A stretch of DNA of 64,000 nt from JACCYQ01 sp036675565 (GTDB taxonomy: Bacteria > Bacteroidota > Bacteroidia > Chitinophagales > Chitinophagaceae). Shown one piece after another: positions 1-8,654 of the stretch. The number at the start of each line of letters is the position of its first letter. The stretch's first letter is position 1. Location of the stretch: assembly GCA_036675565.1 (NCBI GenBank), contig JAKFER010000227.1:5093-69092 (forward strand), read 5' to 3'. The notes below the pieces were generated by a model that saw nothing but the letters and a program-made list of their open reading frames with translations, ran no database searches and had not been told where the DNA came from. The position numbers were made by a program, and so were the translations under genes.

Positions 1-1054
1 TTTCACAGGCATTCACCAGTACTCCATCACGCATTAATTGTTTCAGTGTTTGCAGGCCATTGAAAATTCCATGATCAGTTTTGGCTGTAAGGTGAATTTT
101 ATCAACGGTAACATGAAGCCTGTATGCTTCCCGGGAAAAATGTGGTGTAGCAAAATTCTTATCGATTTGCAGTTCGATGAATGGCTCATTTTTATTTGCC
201 GTTTTTGCAATCTTAATTTTATATCCTTTTTGTTCCAGGTAATTCTTAAGCTTTTCAGCTTCCTTCCTTAGTTTGTCATCCTTTATAACAATTGTTTTAC
301 AGGCATACAGCCCAAATAAACCGTTTTTCCAATTTACCGATTGAGGCATTGGAATTAATGAAGGCTTTAACTGCAAATCATAAACATAAGGGTATACCAA
401 ATGTTTCCACAATAAATAGGCTTCGCCATTTAAATGCAAACCATCATTGGTAAGATTTTCTTTTAATTTTCCATTTCCATCACTAAACGGTGTATGCAAA
501 TCAATATAAGTATAGGATTTTGTAACCGCCACCTCTTTTAACCGGCCGTTTACTTTTTTTATTTGTTCACCCTTTGCAGTATGATTACTAAATTTTCCAA
601 ACACATCATTCACAGGCAAAATGCTTTGGATATATATTCTTGTTGAAGGTGCCTGCTGTTGCAGGTAAGAAAGAGTCAACAAAATATTTTTCACCACCGT
701 ATCCGGCGAAATATTCCTTGCGAGGTCGTTGGTGCCGATCATCAAAAAAACCTTTGCCGGTTTTCTTTTTGCCACTTCATCAATCCGGTGAATGATCCCG
801 GCAGTGATATCGCTGCTGATGCCCCGGTTTTTTATTCTTTTATCATCAAATAATTCATGCCATTCACTTCCTTCGGTGATGCTGTTACCAATGAAAATGA
901 CATCTCCCTTCGTTTGGGGCAAAGATTGAAAATGCGTAAACCGCTGATGATAATAAGTAGTAAATATAGAATCAGGATACAAAGGCAGTTTAACCTGGGC
1001 AAACAAAATTTGCTTAATGATCACTAATCCAATTAATATAAAAATCTTCTTCAT
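1..1054 (-). CDS. SGNH/GDSL esterase fused to GH20 (beta-N-acetylhexosaminidase) N-terminal domain, partial
   Basis: The gene starts at ATG 1054 and runs off the left edge, so about 351 residues are visible. A signal peptide (MKKIFILIGLVIIKQ...) precedes an SGNH hydrolase domain: block I IFIGNSITEG with the nucleophile Ser, block II NRGISSD, block III GTNDLA and block V NDGLHLN carrying the Asp/His pair. After about residue 215 (PMPQSVNWKNGLF) the sequence matches the family-20 hexosaminidase N-terminal domain and reaches GIFNGLQTLKQLM, where the GH20 barrel would begin beyond the window. By family, the esterase half would remove acetyl esters and the GH20 half terminal GlcNAc/GalNAc from glycans outside the cytoplasm. 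It is last of the visible sialic-acid genes, 41 bp after the sialate esterase. The GH20 catalytic residues are not visible, so that activity is inferred. Confidence 0.85.
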   Translation of the reverse strand, partial: MKKIFILIGLVIIKQILFAQVKLPLYPDSIFTTYYHQRFTHFQSLPQTKGDVIFIGNSITEGSEWHELFDDKRIKNRGISSDITAGIIHRIDEVAKRKPAKVFLMIGTNDLARNISPDTVVKNILLTLSYLQQQAPSTRIYIQSILPVNDVFGKFSNHTAKGEQIKKVNGRLKEVAVTKSYTYIDLHTPFSDGNGKLKENLTNDGLHLNGEAYLLWKHLVYPYVYDLQLKPSLIPMPQSVNWKNGLFGLYACKTIVIKDDKLRKEAEKLKNYLEQKGYKIKIAKTANKNEPFIELQIDKNFATPHFSREAYRLHVTVDKIHLTAKTDHGIFNGLQTLKQLMRDGVLVNACE

Positions 1055-1095
1055 CGGCAGAATTTAAATTTGAAACCTGGTTTCATTGATCCTTT

Positions 1096-2598
1096 CTATT
1101 GCACTTTTATTTTAAATGTAGATGCCGGCAACAACTCCGAATTCACGAGGTTGGCATTTGTAAATGGTTTCCATCCATAATACACAAAGGCAGGTTTTTC
1201 TTTTGAATCCATTACGATTATATTGTTTTGAATAACTGCTTCCAATTCTGTTATTCCATCTGTAGAAAAGCCTCTTACATTTTTTCCATCGGCGGTTTGC
1301 AAACCATTCGCTGTGTATCGGAAAGAAATAAAAACCTTGCCCTTTTTATATTTGGCATTCAATGGCAGCGGACCAGAAGGCAGCATATTTTTTTTGTACG
1401 TTTTATTCAGAGCCCATCTTGCCAATCGTTCACCAACCGCTTTTTTATTTGTTGGATGTACATCGTTTTTCAACCCAATATCACTGCTAACAGCCATGCC
1501 GCCATTTTTCACTTCATCTAATAGCCTTCTTTGTTCATCCCGAAACTGCGGCCAGTATTGTGATTTGTAATTTGCTGTGTCAATTGAAGACAACTGCACC
1601 CAGTAAAAAGGCATAGAAGGTAGTTTCCATTTTTTACGGTAATCATCAATCATCAAATGTAACAGGTGCCTGTACTCTTCCACCCTTGGCCATTCAAGTG
1701 CGTTGCTTTCACCCTGGTACCACAACATACCTTTGATGGGCATTGTGAGAATGGGTTGTATCCCGCATGTATAAGCAAACCCGGGTTTATAAGCATGATG
1801 TAAACCAAAATCATCACCATAACCATTAATATTTTCGCCAACATTCTGTTTACCTCTTTCGCGAATCCATTCCGGCAGATGATCATTTTGCAACCAGTTT
1901 CCTTTTATCTTTCCTGAAAATTGATCGCTGTTTTGTAATGCTTCGCGACTGATAAAAGTTTCAATCGGCCCTCCCCCTATAGATAGATTTATTAATCCAA
2001 TGGGAATATTTTCACTTGCAATAATATTTTTTGCAAAATAATATCCCACCGCACTCATGTCTTTTACTGAGTTGCTGTCACAAACCTGCCAATCAGCTGC
2101 TCCATAAAAATCCGCCAGATTCAACCTTTTATTTAATGAATCGGTATAAGGTACTCCGTAAACATTTCTGCCTGCTGGCGAAGGATTATATAATCTTATC
2201 AATGGTTGATTTGTTTGTTTCACTTCATCTTTAAAATGCATTTCTTTTGACATGGGCCATTCCATATTTGACTGACCCGAACAAATCCAAACATCGCCAA
2301 TCAGAATATTTTTCAATTTAATAGTTTCGATACCACTGCTGATTTGAATTTCCTGTGGGATTGCATTTGCTTTTTGCTTTTTAAAATAGACGCTCCATGT
2401 TGAATCAGCTTTTACAACCACACTCCTTTTTTCTCCTGCAAAAGTTACAGTGACCTGCATTCCCGGCGTTTCTTTGCCCCAAATATGAATTGGCTGATCT
2501 CTTTGCAAAACCATATTATCGGAAAATATCCTGGCCACCTGCAATTGTGATACAGCTAATAAAGGGATAAACAATATGCTAATCAAAAACAACTTCAT
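1096..2598 (-). CDS. Sialate O-acetylesterase (SASA/DUF303 family)
   Basis: This 500-aa secreted esterase should remove O-acetyl groups from sialic acids so that sialidase and lyase can act. The N-terminus MKLFLISILFIPLLAVS is a signal peptide. Family signatures are clear: GDVWICSGQSNMEW holds the catalytic Ser around residue 110, WYQGESNA follows mid-protein, and DIGLKNDVHPTNK near residue 390 supplies the catalytic His. The length is usual for bacterial SASA proteins with an N-terminal beta-rich domain. Its start overlaps the end of the EamA transporter gene by 20 bp, so the two are probably translationally coupled. Context in the Neu5Ac cluster supports the substrate; activity on acetylated xylan is a less likely alternative. 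Confidence 0.9.
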   Translation of the reverse strand: MKLFLISILFIPLLAVSQLQVARIFSDNMVLQRDQPIHIWGKETPGMQVTVTFAGEKRSVVVKADSTWSVYFKKQKANAIPQEIQISSGIETIKLKNILIGDVWICSGQSNMEWPMSKEMHFKDEVKQTNQPLIRLYNPSPAGRNVYGVPYTDSLNKRLNLADFYGAADWQVCDSNSVKDMSAVGYYFAKNIIASENIPIGLINLSIGGGPIETFISREALQNSDQFSGKIKGNWLQNDHLPEWIRERGKQNVGENINGYGDDFGLHHAYKPGFAYTCGIQPILTMPIKGMLWYQGESNALEWPRVEEYRHLLHLMIDDYRKKWKLPSMPFYWVQLSSIDTANYKSQYWPQFRDEQRRLLDEVKNGGMAVSSDIGLKNDVHPTNKKAVGERLARWALNKTYKKNMLPSGPLPLNAKYKKGKVFISFRYTANGLQTADGKNVRGFSTDGITELEAVIQNNIIVMDSKEKPAFVYYGWKPFTNANLVNSELLPASTFKIKVQ

Positions 2599-3484
2599 TC
2601 TTTCTTGTATTAATTTTTGAAAGCAGTAAACCTATAATCACTAATATAACACCTGTTACCGTGTAAACACTAATGACATCATTTGTTAACCATGCGGCGA
2701 AAACAAAACCAAATATGGGACATAAGAATAACCAGAGACCTGCCTTTACCGCATTGGTTTGCAATAACCATAACCAAAGTTGTACTGCAGCAATGGAAAC
2801 AGGAATAGCGAGCCAGGCCACAGACAACCAAAATGTTTTATCATAGTGATTGGCATCACCCTTATAAAAAAATAAGGTAAAAGGCAACAAGAATAATCCG
2901 CCTAATAAGGTTTGCCATCCATTGATGATTAATAATGAAAGACCATTCCATTCCTTGGACGAAAAATAAATAGCACCCACAGAATATGACAGCATACAAA
3001 ATAGAAGAATCAACAACCCATTTGTTGTTACTGTAGCTTCTGAAAATAAAGGCCATGCTGCACAAACCACTCCCACCATACAAATGATAATCGACAATAT
3101 AACCGCCAATGTCAATTCCTTTTTTAAAAAAAATACAGACAGGAAACTAATATAAACCGGGTTAGTGGCGATTGCTAATGCACCTATGCCTGCAGAAACT
3201 GTTTGCATGGCAATTACATAGAATCCCAGGTAGATGGTGATATTTAATAGTCCGTAAACAACAATTTGTTTCCATTCTGTTTTTTGGGGTAACCGAAAAC
3301 GCTTTATACCATGAGCAATGAATAACATGATGGCTGCACCCAATCCAAAACGAACCACTGCGATTACCAGGGGCTGGGCTACAGTCAATCCAATTTTTGT
3401 AGCCGTAGCAGCGGAAGCCCACAATGCAGCAAATAATATCCCTGCTACCAACCATTTTATCCTTGAATTCCCGGTGTTCACCAT
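2579..3484 (-). CDS. EamA/DMT-family transporter
   Basis: A 301-aa inner-membrane protein with about ten hydrophobic segments arranged as two five-helix EamA repeats. The N-terminal repeat begins KWLVAGILFAALWASAATATKIG, a typical EamA start. Substrates of this family cannot be read from sequence. Its position between the 2-epimerase and the O-acetylesterase, and its 20-bp overlap with the esterase gene, suggest transport of a sugar or breakdown product in the sialic acid pathway, but an MFS carrier in the same cluster is the better candidate for Neu5Ac itself. Start ATG 3484 directly precedes the basic pre-helix segment. Confidence 0.85.
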   Translation of the reverse strand: MVNTGNSRIKWLVAGILFAALWASAATATKIGLTVAQPLVIAVVRFGLGAAIMLFIAHGIKRFRLPQKTEWKQIVVYGLLNITIYLGFYVIAMQTVSAGIGALAIATNPVYISFLSVFFLKKELTLAVILSIIICMVGVVCAAWPLFSEATVTTNGLLILLFCMLSYSVGAIYFSSKEWNGLSLLIINGWQTLLGGLFLLPFTLFFYKGDANHYDKTFWLSVAWLAIPVSIAAVQLWLWLLQTNAVKAGLWLFLCPIFGFVFAAWLTNDVISVYTVTGVILVIIGLLLSKINTRKNEVVFD

Positions 3485-3546
3485 TTATAAAAAACTTTTT
3501 GCTGGCAAATTAATCACATCAGCAATGGGTGATTATTCAATAAAAA

Positions 3547-4728
3547 TTACTTTAAATATCCCTGTAACAATTGCAAACAATACCATTCCTGCCTGGGCAA
3601 ATGAAAGGGTCCTTTAAATAAATTTCCTTTTGCTGTTTGCGCTATGCTTCCATCCCGGTGCAGGTAACCAAACCATTCACCATTTTTTTTATCATGAAAA
3701 TGTTTGTAGGCATAATCATGCACCAATTTATGCCAGTCAGCATATTTTTCATTTCCCGTTATAAGATAAGCCAGCAATGTTGCAATGATGGATTCATTGT
3801 GCGGCCACCAGAATTTCATATCCTGCCAGTATTCCTGCACAGGTTTGTTGTATACATCCCGGAAATATAAAATGCCGCCATGTTCTTTATCCCATCCCCG
3901 CTCCCACATATAGTCAAGCATTTTACAACCCAATTCAATCAAATGCGGATCGTTGTTGCGGTGTTTGGCTTCATGTAAAATAAACCAGGCGCCTTCAATG
4001 GCATGCCCGGGGTTGAGTGTACGTCCATCAATATGATCTATGATGGATCCATCGGGGGCCACCTGCTCCATCACGCAACGCATATTTTCTTTTACAAAAT
4101 AAGTTTCAATTTCACTGATCCATTTTGTTATCCATTCATCACAGCGGTCATCACCAATGGTTTCTCTAAGTTGTTGCGCGGTGTTCATCATGATCATGGG
4201 CACACCAATACCCCTTGTACGCCTGGTATCCGTAAATTTTGGTTTCAGCAAACCGGGTGTGGTAGCATATTCAATACATTTACCAAAAACACGTCTTGCT
4301 TTTTCAGCAGCTTCTTTATCCCCGCTGGCTTTTGCATAAGCGGCCGCAGCAATTACATAAAATGTTTCGGAGAAAAAATATCTTCTTTTTCGTATTGGCC
4401 TGCCATCTCTTGTTACGTGAAAAAACATTTGTCCGTCGGTATCAAAACAATGTTTGTTCAGAAATTCGTAACCCAATTTAGCGCCATCAAGCCATTCCTG
4501 TTTTTTTTCCACTGTATTGTACAAGGTTGCCAACAACCATGTGGCACGTCCCTGTATCCAAACAGCTTTATCATCATCGATTAAACTGCCATCCGCATCC
4601 CGCATCAACAAAAAACCACCATGTTCTTTATCAAAGGAACGGGGAAACCAAAAAGGAACGGTGTCATTTAATAATTGGCTTTGGTAAAACAATTTCAAAT
4701 TTTGTAACTCGTCTTTGCTATAACTCAT
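3547..4728 (-). CDS. AGE-family N-acylglucosamine 2-epimerase (ManNAc to GlcNAc)
   Basis: This 393-aa cytosolic enzyme belongs to the AGE/renin-binding-protein family of (alpha/alpha)6 barrels. Diagnostic segments include NPGHAIEGAWFILHEA (around residue 240) and KFWWPHNESIIATLLAY (around residue 310), which contain the paired catalytic His residues. In the Bacteroides-type Neu5Ac route, NanA releases ManNAc and this epimerase converts it directly to GlcNAc, instead of the NanK/NanE phosphorylated route of E. coli. The gene starts 10 bp after the CtlX-like gene and is read with the rest of the cluster. Cellobiose 2-epimerase is the main alternative within the superfamily, but the neighbouring nanA makes the ManNAc assignment strong. 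Confidence 0.9.
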   Translation of the reverse strand: MSYSKDELQNLKLFYQSQLLNDTVPFWFPRSFDKEHGGFLLMRDADGSLIDDDKAVWIQGRATWLLATLYNTVEKKQEWLDGAKLGYEFLNKHCFDTDGQMFFHVTRDGRPIRKRRYFFSETFYVIAAAAYAKASGDKEAAEKARRVFGKCIEYATTPGLLKPKFTDTRRTRGIGVPMIMMNTAQQLRETIGDDRCDEWITKWISEIETYFVKENMRCVMEQVAPDGSIIDHIDGRTLNPGHAIEGAWFILHEAKHRNNDPHLIELGCKMLDYMWERGWDKEHGGILYFRDVYNKPVQEYWQDMKFWWPHNESIIATLLAYLITGNEKYADWHKLVHDYAYKHFHDKKNGEWFGYLHRDGSIAQTAKGNLFKGPFHLPRQEWYCLQLLQGYLK

Positions 4729-4738
4729 ATCTCCATAT

Positions 4739-5677
4739 TTACACGATTACCATATTTTTTTCTTTTTCCGGAAGAAAATTTTCCGCAATCATACATCGCA
4801 CACTGCCGCCACCTACAGCTTCAATTGTCTGAACTGATAAGGGCATAAGGGAAACATATTTTTCTAAAACAGATTTCTGTGCTGCATCAAGAACTTTGTA
4901 AGCACTTGCTGAAAGAGCCAAAACATTTTTACCATTTCGGGTTTTCAGTTGTAACATGTTACCCGCAAAGTTTTTCATTTGGCTGTAAGAAATTTCAATT
5001 AATTGATGACCGCTTGCTGTGAGTGATTCAATCACCTTTTTTCTTTCTGTTTCATCAGTAATGCTTTCCAGGCAAATAACACAAAACTTTTCAGCAATGC
5101 ACATCATTACATTAGTATGATAAATTTCCTTTCCATATTTGTCAAATGCAAAAAAATATATGGGTTTGTATTGCAGCAACTCGCAGACCTTCAGAAAAAG
5201 TTCTTTATCCGTACGCGGAGAAAGACATGCATAACCAATTTTATTCTGATGGTCGAATACAATGCTTCCTGTACCTTCTAAAAAACGAGATTCCTTCTCA
5301 TAAAAAGAGAGATCAACAATTTCTCTGATGTTAAACATTTGCTGCAAGCCTTCCAGTATTTCTTGTCTTCGTTCCGATCTTCTGTTGGCTGCACACATTG
5401 GATATAGGATTACCCGTCCGTCGGGGTGCAAGGAAATCCAGTTGTTTGGAAAAACCGCGTCGGGTTTTACTGGTTGTTCCGTATCATCAAACACCAAAAC
5501 AGAAATTCCATTTGATTCAAGGGTTTGCACAAAAAGGTCAAACTCCTCATTTACCTTATACTTTAATGTTTGTTCATCGTGGTTCAATATATTTTGAAAA
5601 GAATTGGAAATAGCGGTTTCAATGTTGTAAACAAAGTTTGCAGGACGGACCAGAAAAATATTTTGTGTGGTTTGCAT
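4739..5677 (-). CDS. CtlX-like amidinohydrolase (arginine deiminase-related)
   Basis: A 312-aa protein of the pentein (amidinotransferase/deiminase) superfamily. Recognisable parts are the N-terminal NIFLVRPANFVYN, the substrate-binding FPNNWISLHPDGRV, EGTGSIVFD, the catalytic-His segment YHTNVMMCI and the C-terminal catalytic Cys in GGGSVRCMIAENFLP. Bacteroidota homologues are annotated as citrulline-utilisation hydrolase CtlX or arginine-deiminase-related protein. The protein lacks a signal peptide and should be cytosolic. It sits between the sialidase (54 bp) and the 2-epimerase (10 bp) in one transcription direction, although no link between amidino compounds and sialic acid is known to me. 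The substrate is therefore open. Confidence 0.85.
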   Translation of the reverse strand: MQTTQNIFLVRPANFVYNIETAISNSFQNILNHDEQTLKYKVNEEFDLFVQTLESNGISVLVFDDTEQPVKPDAVFPNNWISLHPDGRVILYPMCAANRRSERRQEILEGLQQMFNIREIVDLSFYEKESRFLEGTGSIVFDHQNKIGYACLSPRTDKELFLKVCELLQYKPIYFFAFDKYGKEIYHTNVMMCIAEKFCVICLESITDETERKKVIESLTASGHQLIEISYSQMKNFAGNMLQLKTRNGKNVLALSASAYKVLDAAQKSVLEKYVSLMPLSVQTIEAVGGGSVRCMIAENFLPEKEKNMVIV

Positions 5678-5731
5678 TTCAATCTTTTTTATGATATAAA
5701 ATAACTGCTAATTCACTGAATGATATGCATG

Positions 5732-7345
5732 TCATTTTATAATTTCACTAACCGGCACCCGCATAAAATACAGATCCCTCACTCCTTCATAAATAATACC
5801 GATCGTTTTATCATCAATTTTGGTGAGTGCCGAATAACCATAACCGGTTCTTTCGTCCAGCAATAAATGATTTTTAGCCAACCAGGTCTCACCCAGGTCA
5901 AGACTTGCTTTAATCGTTGTATTGTTACGTGTTGTTTGCGAAGCAACATTGCTGAAAAACAAAATCTCTTTCATTTGTCCTTTTACATTTACCCGGGCTT
6001 TTGTAAAACCTGCCATACAAACCGGGTCAATCAATGCTGAATAGGATGTAGGATGTTCTATCCATGTTTTTCCCATATCAGTTGTAGTGGCCACACTTCT
6101 GAACTGGCCGCGATTATCCCGCATATTCAGCATCAACGTGCCAGGCGTGGTTTCAACCACCTGTGCCTCGGTTGTATTGCTCTTTGCGCCCGTGCCAGTT
6201 TTCCATGTTTTGCCCTGGTCATTGCTGTAAATAATAGAAGAATAAGGAATGCCGACAGATGATGGTTTTGTCGTTTCATCCCAATATTGCGATGGAAAAA
6301 CCAGTGTGCCATTTTTCATAACAATGCCATTACCGGGACCGTTAAAGTATAAATGCCATGCAGGATTTTTAACCTGTGAAGTAATGCTGTATGGCTTGCT
6401 CCAGGTGAGACCATCGTCATCACTGCTTACCAAAACAAACTGGCCAGTAGTATCGGGTGAAAGGCCAGGTTTAGAACCTGCAATAGAGCGATTGCCTTTA
6501 CTCCACAATGCGGCCACCCATATTTTTTTGGTGTTGGGATCAAATAAAATAGCAGGATCACCAACGCCATTGTTTTCGTGTGGCGGTCCCATATCCATGA
6601 TATTTTTCATGGACTCCCAGGTGCGGCCCCCATCGGTACTGCGGCTCATGCCTACATCAATATTGGCAGGCAGGTCACCACTGTGTTTGTAACGGATATC
6701 ATAAACCGAAATTAATGTGCCTTTATCCGTTGTAGTAATGCCGGGAATGCGATAAGTGTGTACACTGTCATCCCATGCTTTGCGAATAGCGATTCCCATC
6801 CTGTATTGACCATCCGGTTTACCCGCAGCAGTGTTTGTTTTTGGCGTGATAGCATGCACATATCCGTTACCGGTAGTGATGTTTTTAAGATTAATTAATA
6901 ATTTTTTATCGATGTCCGCATTGGATTTTATTGTGGCAATGAACCAGATCGTATTCACACCCTGGTGTAAGGGAATATTGACCGGGATGTTCAATGCGGC
7001 AGCCATATTGTTAATGCTTGCTATTGTATCTGCGCCATCCAGGAAACCCCTGTATCTTTCATCCCGCACGATCACATTTATTTTTTCAAGAGATTCAACG
7101 GCAGCATCATTCAATTGCAATTGAAAACTTTTATACCGGATGTTTTTACCGGCTGGTACATAGACCGTCAGTTTCAGCAACTGGTTATAATCAACACCCT
7201 TCAGCAGCGGCACCTGGGAATGCGTGACAGTTATTTTTTCACCGGCAGTTGAAAGTACAGTTTTTGCTTTTTGAGAAAATGCGGTTACGCCCGATACAAC
7301 CATCATCAATATCAACAGGTAATTATTTTTTTGATATAACCTCAT
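5732..7345 (-). CDS. nanH: Exo-alpha-sialidase (BNR-repeat neuraminidase, GH33)
   Basis: A secreted 537-aa sialidase with signal peptide (LILMMVVSGVTAFSQ). An N-terminal beta domain of about 180 residues precedes the six-bladed propeller. The FRIP-type arginine motif appears as YRIPGI near residue 197, and five Asp boxes are visible: STDGGRTW, SDDDGLTW, SNDQGKTW, TTDMGKTW and SLDLGETW. These are the hallmarks of bacterial GH33 sialidases, which release terminal Neu5Ac from glycoconjugates. The enzyme would act in the periplasm or outside the cell, feeding the SusC/D pair and the MFS carrier encoded upstream. Length and domain order match Bacteroides sialidases with the extra N-terminal domain. 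Confidence 0.93.
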   Translation of the reverse strand: MRLYQKNNYLLILMMVVSGVTAFSQKAKTVLSTAGEKITVTHSQVPLLKGVDYNQLLKLTVYVPAGKNIRYKSFQLQLNDAAVESLEKINVIVRDERYRGFLDGADTIASINNMAAALNIPVNIPLHQGVNTIWFIATIKSNADIDKKLLINLKNITTGNGYVHAITPKTNTAAGKPDGQYRMGIAIRKAWDDSVHTYRIPGITTTDKGTLISVYDIRYKHSGDLPANIDVGMSRSTDGGRTWESMKNIMDMGPPHENNGVGDPAILFDPNTKKIWVAALWSKGNRSIAGSKPGLSPDTTGQFVLVSSDDDGLTWSKPYSITSQVKNPAWHLYFNGPGNGIVMKNGTLVFPSQYWDETTKPSSVGIPYSSIIYSNDQGKTWKTGTGAKSNTTEAQVVETTPGTLMLNMRDNRGQFRSVATTTDMGKTWIEHPTSYSALIDPVCMAGFTKARVNVKGQMKEILFFSNVASQTTRNNTTIKASLDLGETWLAKNHLLLDERTGYGYSALTKIDDKTIGIIYEGVRDLYFMRVPVSEIIK

Positions 7346-7369
7346 TGTAACGTATTTAATTAAAAAAAT

Positions 7370-8629
7370 TTATTTCTCATCTACATATTCATTCGCTTTT
7401 GGCCGTAAAAAAGAAAGCTGAATAATCAACGCTACTGCAACAATGCCAGCCAGCATCGCGAAACTTTTACCGAGGTTTCCCGCGTCAGTGGATCTGCCTA
7501 ACAAATCAGTTATAAATGCGCCGGCAAATACACCCACCATATTCATCAGTCCATATGCCGTTGCCCGGTATTTGGAAGATACAAACTGGCATAGTATCGG
7601 CATGTTATTGGCATCGAACATACCAAATCCAAAACCAAAACAAAACGCTGCACTGATAACAGAAAATAAAGAATCACCGAAACCTAAAAACAGTAATGCA
7701 GGAATGGTGAGACCCAAACCGATGGCACTGGTATAAATCCTGCCACGCAAATTTTTCTGCACCCATTTGTCTGATAAAATGCCACCAATGATAACCCCGA
7801 TAAATGATGAGGCGGCTATGGTGATGGTCGACATCGGACCAGCCAATGACATTTCTATATTGAGTTTTTGTGCAAATAAAGTAGGCAACCAGTTTTTGAT
7901 GCCCCAACCCGGCAAACTGGGAACGGCGAAATAAAACAGGATGATCCAAAATGAAATATTAGTAAACAAAAGGCCTAAACCTTTGAATAAAGAAGTTTTG
8001 GATTTTATAAGGATGCCATCATCTTGTAAAATCGGTATATCAATTTTCTTTTCTCTTAAAAAAATAACGAGGATCACTGCATAAACAATACCTACTAAAC
8101 CAAAAGAATGAAATGCCGTATTCCAGGAAAATCTATCAGCAATGGTAGCACCAAATCCTCCCAAAGCCTGGCCCATATAAAAACCGGTCATGTGTATGCC
8201 TATGGCCAGTGATCTTGTTTTGGAAGAATGAAAGTCGGCGATGAGTGATAGACCAGCGGGAATATATAAAGCTTCACTAACGCCCATGATTGCACGCAAC
8301 CAATATAACTGGTTAAATGTTTCCGCATAACCCATGGCAAAGGTTACGCCTGACCACACGAAGAGGCTGACAACGATCAGCCATTTTCGGTTAACCTTGT
8401 CTGCTATCATACCCGCAACCGGGCTCATAAAACCATAAATCCAAAGAAAAATGGCCATCAGTCGACCAAAATTTGCTGCAGTTTGCAATTCGGCAACATC
8501 CACCTGCATAGAAGGCTTCATGGTTGAAAGCATTTGCCTGTCCATATAATTCAGCAGGGCCACAACCCACAACAAGCCTACGACAACCCATGGATAATAT
8601 TTTGAAAATCTTGTTTGAGTAGCATTCAT
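7370..8629 (-). CDS. MFS transporter, probable sialic acid permease
   Basis: A 419-aa major facilitator protein with 12 predicted membrane helices, starting SKYYPWVVVGLLWVVALLNYMDRQMLSTMKP, a typical sugar-acid (ACS-like) MFS N-terminus. The conserved loop between helices 2 and 3 is recognisable (GMIADKVNRKWLIV), as is the second-half equivalent GGILSDKWVQKNLRGR. It lies between the mutarotase gene and the sialidase gene with gaps of about 25 bp, like NanT-type carriers of Bacteroidota nan clusters. Proton-coupled uptake of Neu5Ac from periplasm to cytosol is inferred from context; the family also carries hexuronates. Confidence 0.87.
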   Translation of the reverse strand: MNATQTRFSKYYPWVVVGLLWVVALLNYMDRQMLSTMKPSMQVDVAELQTAANFGRLMAIFLWIYGFMSPVAGMIADKVNRKWLIVVSLFVWSGVTFAMGYAETFNQLYWLRAIMGVSEALYIPAGLSLIADFHSSKTRSLAIGIHMTGFYMGQALGGFGATIADRFSWNTAFHSFGLVGIVYAVILVIFLREKKIDIPILQDDGILIKSKTSLFKGLGLLFTNISFWIILFYFAVPSLPGWGIKNWLPTLFAQKLNIEMSLAGPMSTITIAASSFIGVIIGGILSDKWVQKNLRGRIYTSAIGLGLTIPALLFLGFGDSLFSVISAAFCFGFGFGMFDANNMPILCQFVSSKYRATAYGLMNMVGVFAGAFITDLLGRSTDAGNLGKSFAMLAGIVAVALIIQLSFLRPKANEYVDEK

Positions 8630-8654
8630 GTATGAGAGCCTTTAAACCTGGACG

